Shown here in pieces: positions 51,701 through 63,324 of a DNA stretch of 64,000 nucleotides. This DNA is from Lepidodermella squamata. Taxonomy: Eukaryota; Gastrotricha. The translations under genes and the position numbers were made by a program. The stretch is taken from assembly GCA_047495785.1 (NCBI GenBank), contig JBLDXI010000048.1, positions 124,001 through 188,000 of the forward strand, read 5' to 3'. Position 1 is the first letter of the stretch. Every line of letters starts with the position of its first letter. The notes under the pieces were generated by a model, which saw only the letters and a program-made list of their open reading frames with translations, was not told the DNA's origin and made no database searches.

Positions 51701-54229
51701 AGGAATAAATTATTCCGAAAAATATGAACGTGAAAAATTCAAGTTTTTAGATTTTATTTTTTTCCTATAATAAATTTGACAAATGTGTCTGTGAAAAATC
51801 TGAGAAATTTAGTATTGACATAATAACTACTCTAAGCGTCATCAGTGACAATTGAGTTATTGACAATTGAGGCAGCTAAAAAATCGTTTAACATGTTTAA
51901 TAAAAAATAAAAAATCTATAAAATTTACTAAAAATCTGAGTTGCTTTAGTTACGTTAAATGTAAGATTTTCCTGAAATACTTACTCAGAAATCCACAGGC
52001 AGTTGAACTGCTCGCGTTTGCAGTAATTTCTCAGCCGCACATAGTCGAAATACGACGGAATAAAAATGATCGTGTGGCTCAGCTGCGAATCCACGATACC
52101 AGGCAGTACTTTGGTCGTAAAATACTCGAACCGCTTATCAGCCGCCGTCGACAAATCGCCCACGGCGTCATCCAATCGATGAAACAACTGCGGCGAAACA
52201 TGAGCAACATCCCCGATCGAGCCGTTTTCAACCAGTTTCGACACGAAAATCCGGCCGTTTCGATTGAACGAAAACTTCGTCATGAACGCGTTGAATTCCG
52301 GCAACATAACGCTGGATAGCAGCACTGTTTGCCGGTAGAATTTCGTCACGCCATTCAGCGCCCACATGCGCACTCGGCTGAAATCGACATCGTGCGGCTG
52401 TTTCGGCATTTCATTCAAATCTTTCATCACGGCGAGGACATGCTCCCAGTTCTGCATGAACAACACGTCGCCGTGGTCGATAATCAACATTTCGATCGAA
52501 CTCAGAAAATCGAACAGCGCTTCTTCACTCGACGCGACGCCTTTCAACGTCGGGTTGTTATCTCTCGGCGTGATTGACCTCAGCCCTAATGGACTGGCGA
52601 TTATTAGGTCTGACGCGTAGAAATCGGTGAACAGTTTCAACGTTCGTTTTGAAACGCTGAGGCCAATGCGAAAATTGTCGTCGCAGTTGCCGGAGAATAG
52701 CCGGTCGAAATCGGACGGCGTGTCGCGGAAATTGCGCGCCTTCCGCTGGCCGGGCTCGGTCGCGTATTCGACGCTGAATCGCCGCCGGTTCGACACGACT
52801 AGGCGCTCTTCTTCGGCGAGAAGCGACCACAGCGTTTGAACGACGCGGGCGCAGGTTTCGCGGAACGGCAGAAGGACGAGAATTCGGGCTCGCGTGAGGC
52901 CTCGATCTCGGTATTCGCGCTCAGTTTGATCTAAAAACAAAGCGAGGTTTATTTTAAATTTTCGAACAACTGAGTGAAAACTCAAGAAATAACTCGAAAA
53001 TTTTCTAATTAGGGTATAATTTCAAAGTCTAACAATTTTTTCACAAAATTTTCAATTTTAGAAATTAAATCTCTCCCGAATTTTCAAAATTTTCTGAAGA
53101 AATTTCCTGATTAAGTTAGGAAAAATAAAATTATCGAAATTAAAACGCGTTTGAATTCAATTTTTAGATCGAATTTTTGAATTTAGAAGCATCAAACTGC
53201 TTTTGAATTTTTGTTGAGAATCGAACCAAACCGATTTTTGCCGAAGTTCTTCAAAATTTCACTCTTCAAAATTTCTAATATAAATTCAGATTCAGCGTAA
53301 AATGTTGAGGTAATTAAATTTATTCAACCCGCCCTTAGATATTTTGAAGTTTTACACGTTTTTACAATAAATGGAGACAACTCACTTTTCTTATCTTTCG
53401 ATTTCGCCGCATTTTTTAACGCAGTGTTATTCAGCGCCACAATTTTCCGCGATTTCAACAGGTGGTTCAGAATATGAAGGCAGTAAACGAGCCGCAACTC
53501 TTCACAGTTATCCAAGTTGAATTTCGGCGTCGATAAATCGATGTAATTATTCAGCGCCACGAAAAATTCGTATTGAACAGGCGTCATAAGGCCGTTCAGT
53601 TTCGCCTGGCTTTGTGACTCGAGTTTCTCCAAAAATTTCGCATTCAACTGCCGAAATCTCGCGATTAACGTCTGCCGAACTTTCATCTGCTTCGCATCGC
53701 TGAACAAATCTGGATTTACAGCGTCTGAAATTTTGAAATTCGGCCCGCTCGGCTGGAATCGCGATAAATTCGAGTATGAATAAAACCCGGGCGATAGGAA
53801 CTCGGCATCGGTAATCGTCGAGCGTTGAAAATTCAGCTTTTCCCGACTCAACGAGTCGTCGCTCAGCTCGAGGCCGTAATGCGCGATGAAAGGGTCGTTC
53901 GAGCGAGACGCCGTGAAAGTGGTCACCGAACCGCCGTCCACCGTCGACGTGCCATCGTCGTCTTCATCGTCCGAGTTTATCTGGTCGTTTTCGTCCTCAA
54001 AAATCTCCTCCTGCTTCTCCTCCTCTTCGATCTCTTGTGGTTCAGTTTCTTCCTCTGCATCGGAATTTTGCGACTCGGATGAGGACGAGGCTGAATTTTG
54101 GCGTTTCTTCAATTTTTTCCTACTGTCTTTCTTCTTTTTCGCGTCTTTAACGAGGCAAGAAACGAGCGTTTTCAGCGAGTCGGCCGATGGATTTTCTTCC
54201 AATTCAATTACAGGCTTTCGTTTTGACAT
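48733..54229 (-). CDS. utp25: UTP25 / digestive-organ expansion factor homologue
   Basis: Four exons: 54229-53386, 52930-51985, 50939-50841 (99 bases) and 49024-48733; 726 residues (human 756). The N-terminal ~100 residues are highly charged, with Lys-rich then acidic Glu/Asp runs. The RNA-helicase-like body follows: LTRARILVLLPFRETCARVV, FSGNCDDNFRIGLSVSKRTL, SDLIIASPLGLRSI, a degenerate DEAD-like IIDHGD, and HTIIFIPSYFDYVRLRNYCK. The tiny third exon supplies EYTKDSQVSRVRSLFFHGKI then TFLLYTERMHFFKR, and the last exon FRIRGVRNIVFYALPSYPNF. UTP25 (Def) is a small-subunit processome protein for 18S rRNA maturation in the nucleolus and lacks true helicase motifs. Introns 2 and 3 (about 1.0 and 1.8 kb) have no recognised gene except a doubtful antisense frame at 49694. 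Confidence 0.95.
49694..49870 (+). CDS. doubtful nested charged 58-residue frame
   Basis: Antisense within UTP25 intron 3. ATG at 49694 opens a Lys/Arg/Ala-rich helical frame (MTKTRKIAAKEAAIQATKDA...) ending QDPAAPV. AATAAA at 49927 lies 57 bases after the stop. Composition is protein-like, but no family is recognised. It may be a nested gene, a retrocopy tail or chance. Confidence 0.25.
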   Translation: MTKTRKIAAKEAAIQATKDAAILEDKDRNRKQSDAQRKSARENVANTRRKVQDPAAPV

Positions 54230-54913
54230 TCAATTTAAATATTCTTAAAATCTAAAATTACAGCCAAATCGATATATTCAGGTATTTTAGGTCATTTTTC
54301 ATTGTCAAAGCACGTAATTTTCCCAAGTTACAAATATAATAACCGCAGCAAATTTTCATTTGGTTTCACTATTCAAATTGATTTTAGACACTAAAATTTA
54401 GGAAACTAATTTACCTTTGTTTTAATTTTTTGAAGTATCCTAAAAATTCACTGTCATCTTAATTTTATCAAAAATTAGACCAGACCGAAACCAAACCCCA
54501 AATTCCAGTTTCAAACTTCAATTTTTTCACCTAAAATTGTCAAAAAAATGACAATTTGCTGCGGCCTAGTGCATTCAACATTTCAAGAGCTCGAAGAAGA
54601 CTTTGAACAATAGCAAAAGCAATAGGTATACTTCACACTGGGATTATGATATGCACGAGTTTTATGTATCGGCGGAATATTCAAGCTGTTGTGGTGAATA
54701 TTAGAAGGAAAGAAAGAAAGGCTCAAATAACATTTTTTGGATACACAAGTTCAAAATACAAAAAAGCCCTCACTCTTTGAGTCAATAATAATTACCCGTG
54801 AATAATACTGAGATGATTACATACAAAAATGTGATGTATGGTGGAAAAAACAGTTGAGATAGCGATATTTCAAGTTTTCAAGCACCCATTTAGCATTTCA
54901 GATCCACTTGTAG
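54230..54913. other. intergenic, UTP25 5' side / MLH3 3' side
   Basis: 684 AT-rich bases between two minus-strand genes. Nothing recognised. Confidence 0.5.
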
Positions 54914-57900
54914 TCATGACCTCGACTCGTCGTCGTCTTCATTTTTTCTAATAAAATTGCACAATTTTCGAGACGTCGATACGTCGCTTATATTATTAAC
55001 GCCCGCTGCCGCCGCCGCATCGTCGGGCAAGCGGGCGATGGGCACGACGCCAGGCCGGCCGTGGGCGCAGTGGAACGGGTCGCTGCACTGGCGCAGGGCC
55101 ATCAGGATGCCGGCGCACTGGTCACGTGACAGCGGCGTGTTGGCTTTGATGGCGCCGCGGCAAGCCGACGATTTCATGGCTTCGACGACGCACGGCACAT
55201 CGTACAGCCGGGTGTAGCGCTTCGGGTTCGATAACACCTCGGCTATCACTTGATTGACCAGTTGAATCAGTTGCCTAACAAATAAATTCGATTTGATTAA
55301 TATTTCGAAATAATTTTAAAATTTCGAGATGATAATTCCCTGGCAATGCCATAATGGCATAAGAGGACACAGTGAAACCCCGAATATTTGGTTCCGCGTT
55401 GACCGGCGACCTTTACTCAGCAAAATTTTCAAGCCTTTGCTAGCCATGAAGCAACCCTCACCCATTGCTATCCTGCAAGACAAAATGACGGCAAAGCGAA
55501 GTACCGGGCAACTTCTTGCGATCGCTGGATAATTCGCCCAATTGGCGATTGGAGAATAGAACTGTTGAAGATGATTTGGGTATTCTTAGTATTCTTAGTT
55601 CTCAAGTTTATATGTCGCAGGGCAAACAGTTAGGTATTATCTGCTATAATTGTTCCGCGTCCTACTGAAACCAGGCGAAAAATCCATCCCTGTTGCCTTC
55701 AAAAGATCTCACTATCCTTTGAAATTTTGCTTTGAGTTGACGGCGAATAAGGCACAAGGAAAAACTTTTTCCCGTGTTGGGGTCTTCATTCACCGGTCTT
55801 CACGCATGGGCAAAACTGTGTCGCTATCGATGACTATCAGCGAGCTGCTATGGATCCCTGTAAATCTGGAACTCGTGTCTCATCCGCGAATGGCGGGCGT
55901 CACAAGCGTAGCCGGAACGATCCGAAGGGCTTTAACTGTGGTCGTGGTGCTCACACCAGGCGAGAATGTTGGCAGCCTCCTTCCAAATGTAGGCGGTGCG
56001 GAGAACCAGGTCGTATGCGGAGATACTGCCGCAGGATGTCGAGGCACGTCTGGACGTACATTCGCGTGTGAGTATCTGCGACATCTGTGTCGCCACCGAA
56101 TATTACAGTCGATTTATTATTTATACCATTTCTAATTAGTACCGCTTATAATAATACCGATTATTACTAGCGGCGGGCCACGTGGTACCGCATAGATGTC
56201 GTTGCAAAGTAACAACGGAAAACGACTGGACTTTGCTTTACAGAACCCAGACGGAAACTTCACCAGTACTCACCGCCTTACTTCCAACGCAAATGACGGC
56301 GATTTACCAAAAATGGTGAAATTACGAAAATATAACGCACATGTGTGGCGAATTACTTTCCCAATAACCAGCTATGGCACATTACTAGGATTCAAACGGG
56401 AAAAGGACATCATCCCCTTCGATGACGACATCGATCTCATGGCATCACCGTATGCATCACTTCGAGAAATTGACCAACATTTATGAAAGCGATGCAACCA
56501 TGAACAGAAACGCTGATCTACGGCGTATAAAGTTCAAGACGGCCAGCGGTAAATTTTGCTACTGAAGAAATCGACGTAGGTTTCTAATTTTTAATTCAAC
56601 TTGAGTAATTCATAGCCGAAAAAGCTGACCAATGCATCAATAAAATTGAAAGCGTATAATAATGAAATATTAAAATATAAACTGCCGCCAATGGTTTGGC
56701 AGTCACAGGAATCGGCTCAGCAGCCACAACCTCAGCATCAGTCTGAGCAATTCCACGAGGACCAGCAAAAGCGATGGAAGCGGAATACGTGACAAACGAT
56801 TACCGAGAGACAGTTTTTAAAATCGCCGTTAATTTAAAATCAAAATTGAGGATCAGCTCAGCTCTGAGCGAGAAATTTACTATGGGGTTCCTCAAGGCTC
56901 GCACCTCGGCCCTCTATTCTTCATATTCTTTACAGCAGACATGCAGCCTATGGAGGTTAAGCCGGACGACGGAAAACCGCCGAGTGGCAACATATGCCGA
57001 TGATGCCCTTAACTGGGCTTACGGAAAGTCCTTACTAGACTGTGTTCGCCGACTTTAGTCTCAGTTGAACAATACCTTCAGCTGGTGCAGACGTTGGCGC
57101 CTCATCTTGTACCCAGATAAATGCGACGCCATACTCTTCGGGTACCACAACTCATCGCCTTTGATTAATCTGAAGCTGGGAAGCCATATATCTGAGATAC
57201 CAGCTAAAGCAAGGCCTGGAGCAGGCATGCTTCGGGGCATCATGGCACGCCGAGTTCTAGGAAATCACCTGGGCATGCTTTTCTATAAATCTATGTCAGA
57301 AAGCGTTTCAACAATAATGAGGACCCTTAGTTACAAGATGCCAATTTGATTTAATAATCGTTTTCAGTCTACTTTCATCAATTCATCAGTCGAATGGCAA
57401 ATCAAAAGAAATTTTCCTTCCCTCTACCTTAAGTCGAGTATCAGTTTTGGCTGGCCACAGGACCCCATTGCGTAGTCAATTGCTCTCCGGCCTGATCTTG
57501 CTCATCAAAGTCATCTGCAAACAGATGGTCAATCCAAATAAATTTTATCTACGAACTCACTGCGTGTGAAAAACAGCCTTCCCAGTGTGTATAAACTTCA
57601 GTATTACTTTCGCCAGTTTTGATATTACTCGGGCTATTTATTCGTCGGCGCGGAAATGACGGAGAATAACGGGGTTTCACTGACCCCAAATATGGTTTCA
57701 AAGGTCCATCGAGCATCGAATAAACAAATTTAAAGAACATGAAGCCGCATTAATTTATAGACAAAAATCAATTGTTGACAAATCGACCACGTTGATCATT
57801 GCTAATTCTATTTCACTCACATTTTATCAACTTGTTGCCGATCAGAGTCGAAGATATCGATCAAAACATCGGGAATCGCGTCGATTCTCGCGTTGCCACC

Positions 57901-60223
57901 ATCGCCCAGTCGATTCAGTTCGAAGCCGAGCCGCGGCCACTGAACGCAGTCGAACGCAAAACTGTCACTGAGTCGATCGATCGCCAATTCGGACCCGCAA
58001 ATCGGCGAAAAATCGCGGCGTAACTTCGGCTCTCGGCCCAACAATCGATCGAGGCGAATTCGCTCATGCGCCGCGTGCTGGTCGATCGCGACTAGAATTT
58101 TCGACGAATTTTTCTCCAACGAACACATTATGACGGTATCGCTAAATTGGCCAATCAAGCGCAACGCGTTCAAATCACGCCTCGTCAGCACAAATTTCTC
58201 ATCCATCTGACTTAGAATCGGCTTTTTCGAACACTCCGAAAATGACATTACGGGCATTGCGGGCGGTTTGAAGTAAATTGGCAACAAATTTTTGTGGCCG
58301 ACTTCTTGATTTTCGTCATTACTCTCCTGTGATGAGCTGCTGCTTGATCTAGGCTCGAATTCTGAGTGAAAATCACCACCCCGGCTTTGGACTCGGTTGT
58401 ATTTCACGAAATGTTTCGGCTTTTCAACCGGAATTTCGGCAACATTTTCGAGGCAATTTTTGACAAAAGCGGCGATACTCGATTTCAAAAATCGTTTCAG
58501 CGCCGGTAAATTGCGAAAATTCGCCTCGTAACCGCAATCGAGCCAATCGAGACCGACCTGTTGGCAGGGGATTTTTATCGAAATCAGGAAACTGAACGAT
58601 CGCCGGTCGTGGCCGACGTAGCTTTTCGATAGTAATCGATCGATTAGGTCGTATAGGGGTGAAGTTCGAGAAATCGGTGATTTGTTGACCAGAATTAGTT
58701 TAGCCGTGTGCAGATGCGCCTCGCTGAGTCGTTTCGTTGAAATGTAACCGCTTATCGCATAGCCTTTCGCATCGTTGGCCTAAAATATTCATAAAAAAAA
58801 ATCATTTCTTTTTCCTATAAATTGAACGAATTCCATAAATGAATTTCTGAATATCAGCATTACATGATTTTAATAGCTTGATAGCTAATTCATGGCTACT
58901 TCTTGATGGCAAACCACTGATTGAATGGGAAATTAGTTAATTCATCTTCCGGCCACTTTGAACGATCTCAATATTCGTCAATGTACGCCGAACTTGATTG
59001 ATTTTGTTAAATCCCAATTCAGCTATATTTTCAATCTAACAACGAGGTCTTGCCCATGCAAGTCTCTGCATTTCTGAGTATCAACAAAATCCAAAAATAT
59101 TTCTGAAAAGCCCTCAACTAACTAGACAAAAGTACAACTCATGACAAAAAATAGGCCAACGTTCAAAATTCCTCGTTGCCCATGCAATGCTGCTTCGAAT
59201 GAAGTGCCTTGACTTTACAACTTATTTACGATAGGATCCATGCAACTTGCACATCTAAAACTTATATTTCATGACCAAAACGTATCAAAAAGCTATCATC
59301 TTCTTCTCACAATGCCCAGGTAAAATAAACCAATTCAATTTCAATCGCAATATCAAGACATCAAAATCAAATTTATAACACAAAATTATTTCAACTTAAA
59401 ATGTCAAAAATATCGATATTTACCGAAATTTAGTACCTATCAACTTTAATTGAAACGAGTTATTAACAATTTGGGAAATATTTTAGATTTTGTAGAATCT
59501 TACCTGGTTGCCAGATAGAAATCGAATTAGGGTAAAGTCAGATTTTTCCAGCAGTGATTTCATGCCGAGAAACGCGTCGAACCGCGACGACACAGCACCA
59601 TTCGTTTCAAGCAGCACTCGGTCCTCTCGATCTACCAACGTAAATCGCACTGAAAAGTGACCAATCGCCAAATCTTCGACCAGCTTCGCAATATTTCGCA
59701 TCTCCTCGCCGGCATCAATCGATTTTTGCCGAACAGGAACATTCGCGAATAAATCGTCGATTTTCACAAAATTCATTTTACGGTCTGAATTGTTCATTTC
59801 GAAAGTAGTCAAATTTCCGTCCGTGAATTTGAGTGAAATACACCGATCGGATCCAGTCAATAGCGGCCAATTTATCGAGAGCTGCCTCGCTAAAATCGAC
59901 GCATGGTTCAAGCAAGGCAAAAATTGCCCAATTTCACGATCCAATTGCCGCTGTAATTCCGCAAAAATTCGCTGTTTAAACACATTTCGCAGCGAATCGA
60001 TGAATTTTTTCGAAAAAGACCCGTTGTCTTCGAAGGTCAAATGCGACGATGATTCGACAGTAGAAAATGCGACTTTTATACGAATCGACGAGGCGTGGTG
60101 GCGGGTCACGCTCGAGTGGATCAGCTGGGCAATGAGATGAGCATGCGAAGTGATTCGAGCCGAGGCGGACAACAGGCGCTGGTCCTCCTCGGCAAGGCTA
60201 ACCAGCGGTGCCAATTCATTCAT
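54914..60223 (-). CDS. mlh3: MLH3-type DNA mismatch repair endonuclease
   Basis: Three exons: 60223-59504, 58779-57821, 55274-54914; 679 residues (human MLH3 1453; the disordered middle is much shorter). The N-terminal domain is a MutL GHKL fold: HLIAQLIHSSVTR at the ATPase helix, FEDNG at 64-68, FVKIDDLFANVPVRQKSIDA (the family 'NLF..LPVR.K' block), and in exon 2 GYAISGYISTKRLSEA with ILVNKSPI. The C-terminal endonuclease has DQHAAHERIRLD (D473 onwards), SACRGAIKANTPLS (~596) and CAHGRP (629-634). MLH3 pairs with MLH1 and cuts DNA for meiotic crossovers and mismatch repair. Odd: the catalytic Glu and Mg-binding Asn of the ATPase helix are Gln33 and Ser37, and no GFRGEAL box is found. The last Glu of the DQHA motif is Asp. 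Intron 2 (2.5 kb) is full of transposon pieces. Confidence 0.88.
55650..55840 (+). mobile_element. Helitron/PIF1-type helicase fragment
   Basis: Frame includes VAFKRSHYPLKFCFELTANK followed by AQGKTFSRVGVFI. The 'NKAQGQT...VGV' phrase is the C-terminal motif of PIF1-like helicases carried by Helitrons. No start or other helicase motifs remain. Confidence 0.65.
55900..56071 (+). mobile_element. CCHC zinc-knuckle (gag-like) fragment
   Basis: A frame overlapping the helicase remnant encodes FNCGRGAHTRREC and CRRCGEPGRMRRYC, two zinc-knuckle-like repeats. In the second, the histidine is Arg. It resembles retroelement gag tails. Fragment only. Confidence 0.5.
56310..56486 (+). pseudogene. LicD-family nucleotidyltransferase fragment
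   Basis: The frame ends with ITSYGTLLGFKREKDIIPFD then DDIDLMA, the diagnostic LicD/fukutin core (YGTLLG...R...IPWDDDID). It stops soon after and has no other LicD blocks. It sits among transposon debris in MLH3 intron 2, so it is probably a captured gene fragment. Confidence 0.6.
56870..57270 (+). mobile_element. LINE reverse-transcriptase fragment (YADD)
   Basis: Motifs in order: GVPQGSHLGPLFFIFFTADM, TYADDALNWAYG, then LNNTFSWCRRWRLILYPDKC. Frames change around 56935 and a stop interrupts before LNNTF, so it is inactive. YADD differs from the FSDD element at 47.4-48.0 kb, so they are two different LINE families. Confidence 0.85.
58780..59503 (-). other. intron 1 of MLH3
   Basis: 724 AT-rich bases between GTAAGA and TATTTTAG. 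No gene or repeat recognised. Confidence 0.6.
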
Positions 60224-60763
60224 TCAGGCCATTTAAAATATACAAAAAAGTCTCTAAAAAATGAAGAAATTCAGTGAATATGTTTATTAAATTTGAATTA
60301 TCAATATTATAAATAATAAAATGAAGGTGATCACAGATCATAAACGAGGCGTAATAAAATATCACAATACATTCGGTAGACATTAATGATAATAAATGAA
60401 ATTTGCAAAACTATATGATGATTAGAGAGAGTGTATTCGTGAAGGACTTCAGGTGCGCAAATATTTGCATCGCGATATCAGCCAAATAACACGTGGTATT
60501 CTTAGTTCATCCCATCGTCAATCCAGGGGTTTTCTTAACCATCGCATTTTGCAATTTAAATAAATTTGCTGCGACTAGAAAATTCTGATTTTCAAAGCAA
60601 ATTCAGCAAAATTTATCAAATGTTTCATCAACCAGAGGTGCTAGAAATTCAGTGCAAATCAACAAAACAATCGAAATAAGATATTTTCTCCTTTTCCTGA
60701 GATTTTAACCTGAATTGACGATTAATGCTTTCATAATGGCTGAAGAAATTCGTTTTTGCTCAT
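60224..60763. other. intergenic, MLH3 5' side / SANBR 3' side
   Basis: 540 AT-rich bases between two minus-strand genes. No motif recognised. Confidence 0.5.
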
Positions 60764-62989
60764 TTATTTCAACAAAGAGCTCGGTCGCTGCCGGCTATTG
60801 GGCATATTTGGCCCAATCAACCCCCGCGGCCCGTTTCGACTCGACGGCGCCAATAGCGCCTGCATTTTCGACCTCAGCTGGCTTTCAATTCTCGCATACA
60901 AGCCTCCCGGAATCTCACGGGTCGAGCTCGAACTCGCCGTTGAAGCATGGACAACTGGCACGCCGCTGCTCGTATCAGTCTGGGCCGTCGCTAGCCGACC
61001 GCCCAACTGCGATGCCAACATGCCCGACGCTGCTTTCCGCATCACGACGTACTCGCACATTTCGCGCATGATTCGATAATCAGCCTGGCGTTGGTTGTCT
61101 TGATTCAACCGCGTGGACAAATCCACGTTCCAAGTCGGGAGAAGAAACCGCGAGAAATCGTAATTCAACGCCGAATTTCCAGGCTGAGGGCTCGCCCCTG
61201 GCCTAGGACTGCCGAATGCTGTGGGCAGGCTTGCATTTCTAACACCTAGAGTTGACGAAACGCCATTACTTTGGCCCTGATTTGCTTCGTCATTCTGGTT
61301 CATAAAACTTCGGATGAAGAGAACAGGGTCAAGGGCTAAATTCTGCGATCCGCTTTGATTGGCCGGGGCAGCGGATCCAGGCGGCCCTGATTGATCGCCA
61401 ACTATTGGTTCGCGAAATCGAAGAAGCAATTCGTAAATTCTTTTCGTTCGATCACCTCCAATCTGATTTGAAAATGTAATAAAGACTTCATATACCTATT
61501 ATTGAGAATTTAATACCTGAAAATCTGTTAAATGATCCATCATCCTACAACCGCCAGTTCGAACTGAAAATGGGTCGAAAGGGCGGAAAGTTTGCCGGCA
61601 GCAAGGGTAGAAATCAGCGGCTGGTTTATCAGGATGCGTCCAACAGAACGGGAAATCAATGCATCGAAACCATTGGCGGCATCTCACGCAGCGTAAACAC
61701 TGGACAGTCGCCCAGAGTCGCCAAAAAACTACTCGCCAGGACCGTAGTTCTTTGTATTGCGAGCTTATCCATTCGTTTACATCGAAATTATCTGCAGGGA
61801 CGTGATTTGCCACAATTTCACCCCATCGGGTCAATTGCAATTGACTAGCTTCGCATGGAACTAATAGATGAGTTGTTGGGGTGAGCAATTTCAAGCAAAC
61901 TCGACATTGGAACAAATTGCTTGCATCTGGAATATCGATGTCGTCCAAAATAAGTTGAGCCAGGTGGTCTTTATTGGCTTGATCAGCCAGTAATTGATGA
62001 GATGAAGTCCTCGTAAACATTGCTTCAATTTTCGCTTGATACAGACGAGATTTCAATCTATCTTTCTTGTCCTTAATCGCATCTAGCTCTTCGATATCGA
62101 ATAACGAAGCTAATCTCTTCAAAACCAGCTCAGAAATACTGAAAATAACAAAATATGAACAAAATGAATGCATAATTTTAACGGAATTCTAACCAATTAA
62201 AGTTCGCAGGTGAATTACTGACAACCGCTTCGGTATTCGTATGAATAAACGTAAGGCAATCAGTCACAAGTTCGTCCATTTGAAGAAAATCGGAAGAAAT
62301 CAGAATTGAAATAACATTAGCTGGTTCCAAAACCGGCGGGCCCGAACTGTTAGTACCCTGAGAACTAGAGCCTGCCGGTAATTGAGATTCTGGTACGTCT
62401 TTATGCACGTATTTCATCAACCAATCGAAAATAACAACGTCGCATTGAACACTGATGTCAACATCGTCTGGTTTCGAATCGTCCGTTAGATGAGCGGCGA
62501 AGAACTTCATTTTAGAAACTAGCAACCATTTAGCGCAATAGAAATCCTGACTGCGGCGTTTCGCCTCGTCAACCACGTGTATTCGCAATAATGCAGATGA
62601 GTAATTATCATTGCTTTTAGCCGCAGCATCAGGCGGCGAACCTTGAGCCATAGCGGGTTTGTCGCCTTCGTTTAAATACTCAGAAATTTGAACATCTGAC
62701 TGACTAGCATCATTTGAATTAAGACTAGCGTCGAGCGTAAGTGGTGCATAGAAAGACCCGGCTCGGTCTAACGGAAATACTTTGTCGCAAAAGTCCTGCA
62801 AAATAGATAATCGATAATGTTGAATGAAACGGGCAACGGTATATATCGGCTTACTTGATATGTACGCTTCGATAGGAATGGTAATTCCCGACACAATGCA
62901 TCGAAATCACTTGGAGCTGGCCTCACACCACTACTACGTAGTTGGCTAAGCACATAAAAAGTGGCGGCTGACGACGCCGGATCGTTCAT
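60764..62989 (-). CDS. SANBR (KIAA1841) homologue, SANT- and BTB-like protein
   Basis: Four exons: 62989-62855, 62795-62194, 62138-61517, 61462-60764; 685 residues (human ~718). Order: SANT-like N-terminus (residues ~1-52; FDALCRELPFLSKRTYQDFC), an acidic low-complexity linker, a BTB domain (~113-240: HVVDEAKRRSQDFYCAKWLL, VDISVQCDVVIFDWLMKYV, LEPANVISILISSDFLQMDE), then the KIAA1841-specific region with a CXXC pair (CRVCLKLL), LRSWRVVFWRLWATVQCLRC and FYPCCRQTFRPFDP, and at the C-terminus RIMREMCEYVVMRK and GGLYARIESQL. In mice the protein restrains antibody class switching, so the invertebrate role must be different and is unknown. The 5' end faces a divergent open frame whose ATG is 52 bases away. 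Confidence 0.92.
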
Positions 62990-63040
62990 TCGTACTCTGT
63001 TGATTGCTCACTCATAAATAATTAATTTTACGATACGGCC

Positions 63041-63247
63041 ATGTTTGAGTTAGATCCAAGAGTTTATCTATCAATATCGTTAGGAACTAGTGAATGGAAA
63101 CAAAATAAATCACTGGAAAAATGCAAAAAAAGAAAATCAAGAGCCTACGAGAAGAAATATGATGGAACTTCGATTACTTGTGACCCAAGTAAACGGTTGT
63201 CGAGGGCTACAATTAATTCAAAGCCACATGCGAGCGCAAGTGACTAA
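63041..63247 (+). CDS. hypothetical 68-residue protein, divergent to SANBR
   Basis: Lys-rich frame (MFELDPRVYLSISLGTSEW...) with a compact head-to-head start 52 bases from the SANBR ATG. No family or signal peptide. May be the first exon of a longer gene, since the stop follows quickly. A real gene is possible because of its position; sequence support is weak. Confidence 0.25.
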   Translation: MFELDPRVYLSISLGTSEWKQNKSLEKCKKRKSRAYEKKYDGTSITCDPSKRLSRATINSKPHASASD

Positions 63248-63324
63248 ACGATGACAAAGTAAACTTATGCAATTGCAAGAATCTAATTTGAGGGAAAATT
63301 TCTCGAGCGACACAGCTTTCCAAA

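Larger units (their letters stand above)
55275..57820 (-). other. intron 2 of MLH3, transposon-filled
   Basis: 2.5 kb bounded by GTGAGT and TTGTTAG. Contains a Helitron-type helicase piece, CCHC knuckles, a LicD-like piece and a LINE reverse-transcriptase piece, all on the plus strand, antisense to MLH3. Confidence 0.8.

Noticed and set aside
48733-51985. UTP25 with a deleted motif block (three-exon model)
   Set aside because: The missing block was found as a 99-base exon at 50841-50939 with good splice sites and matching phase.
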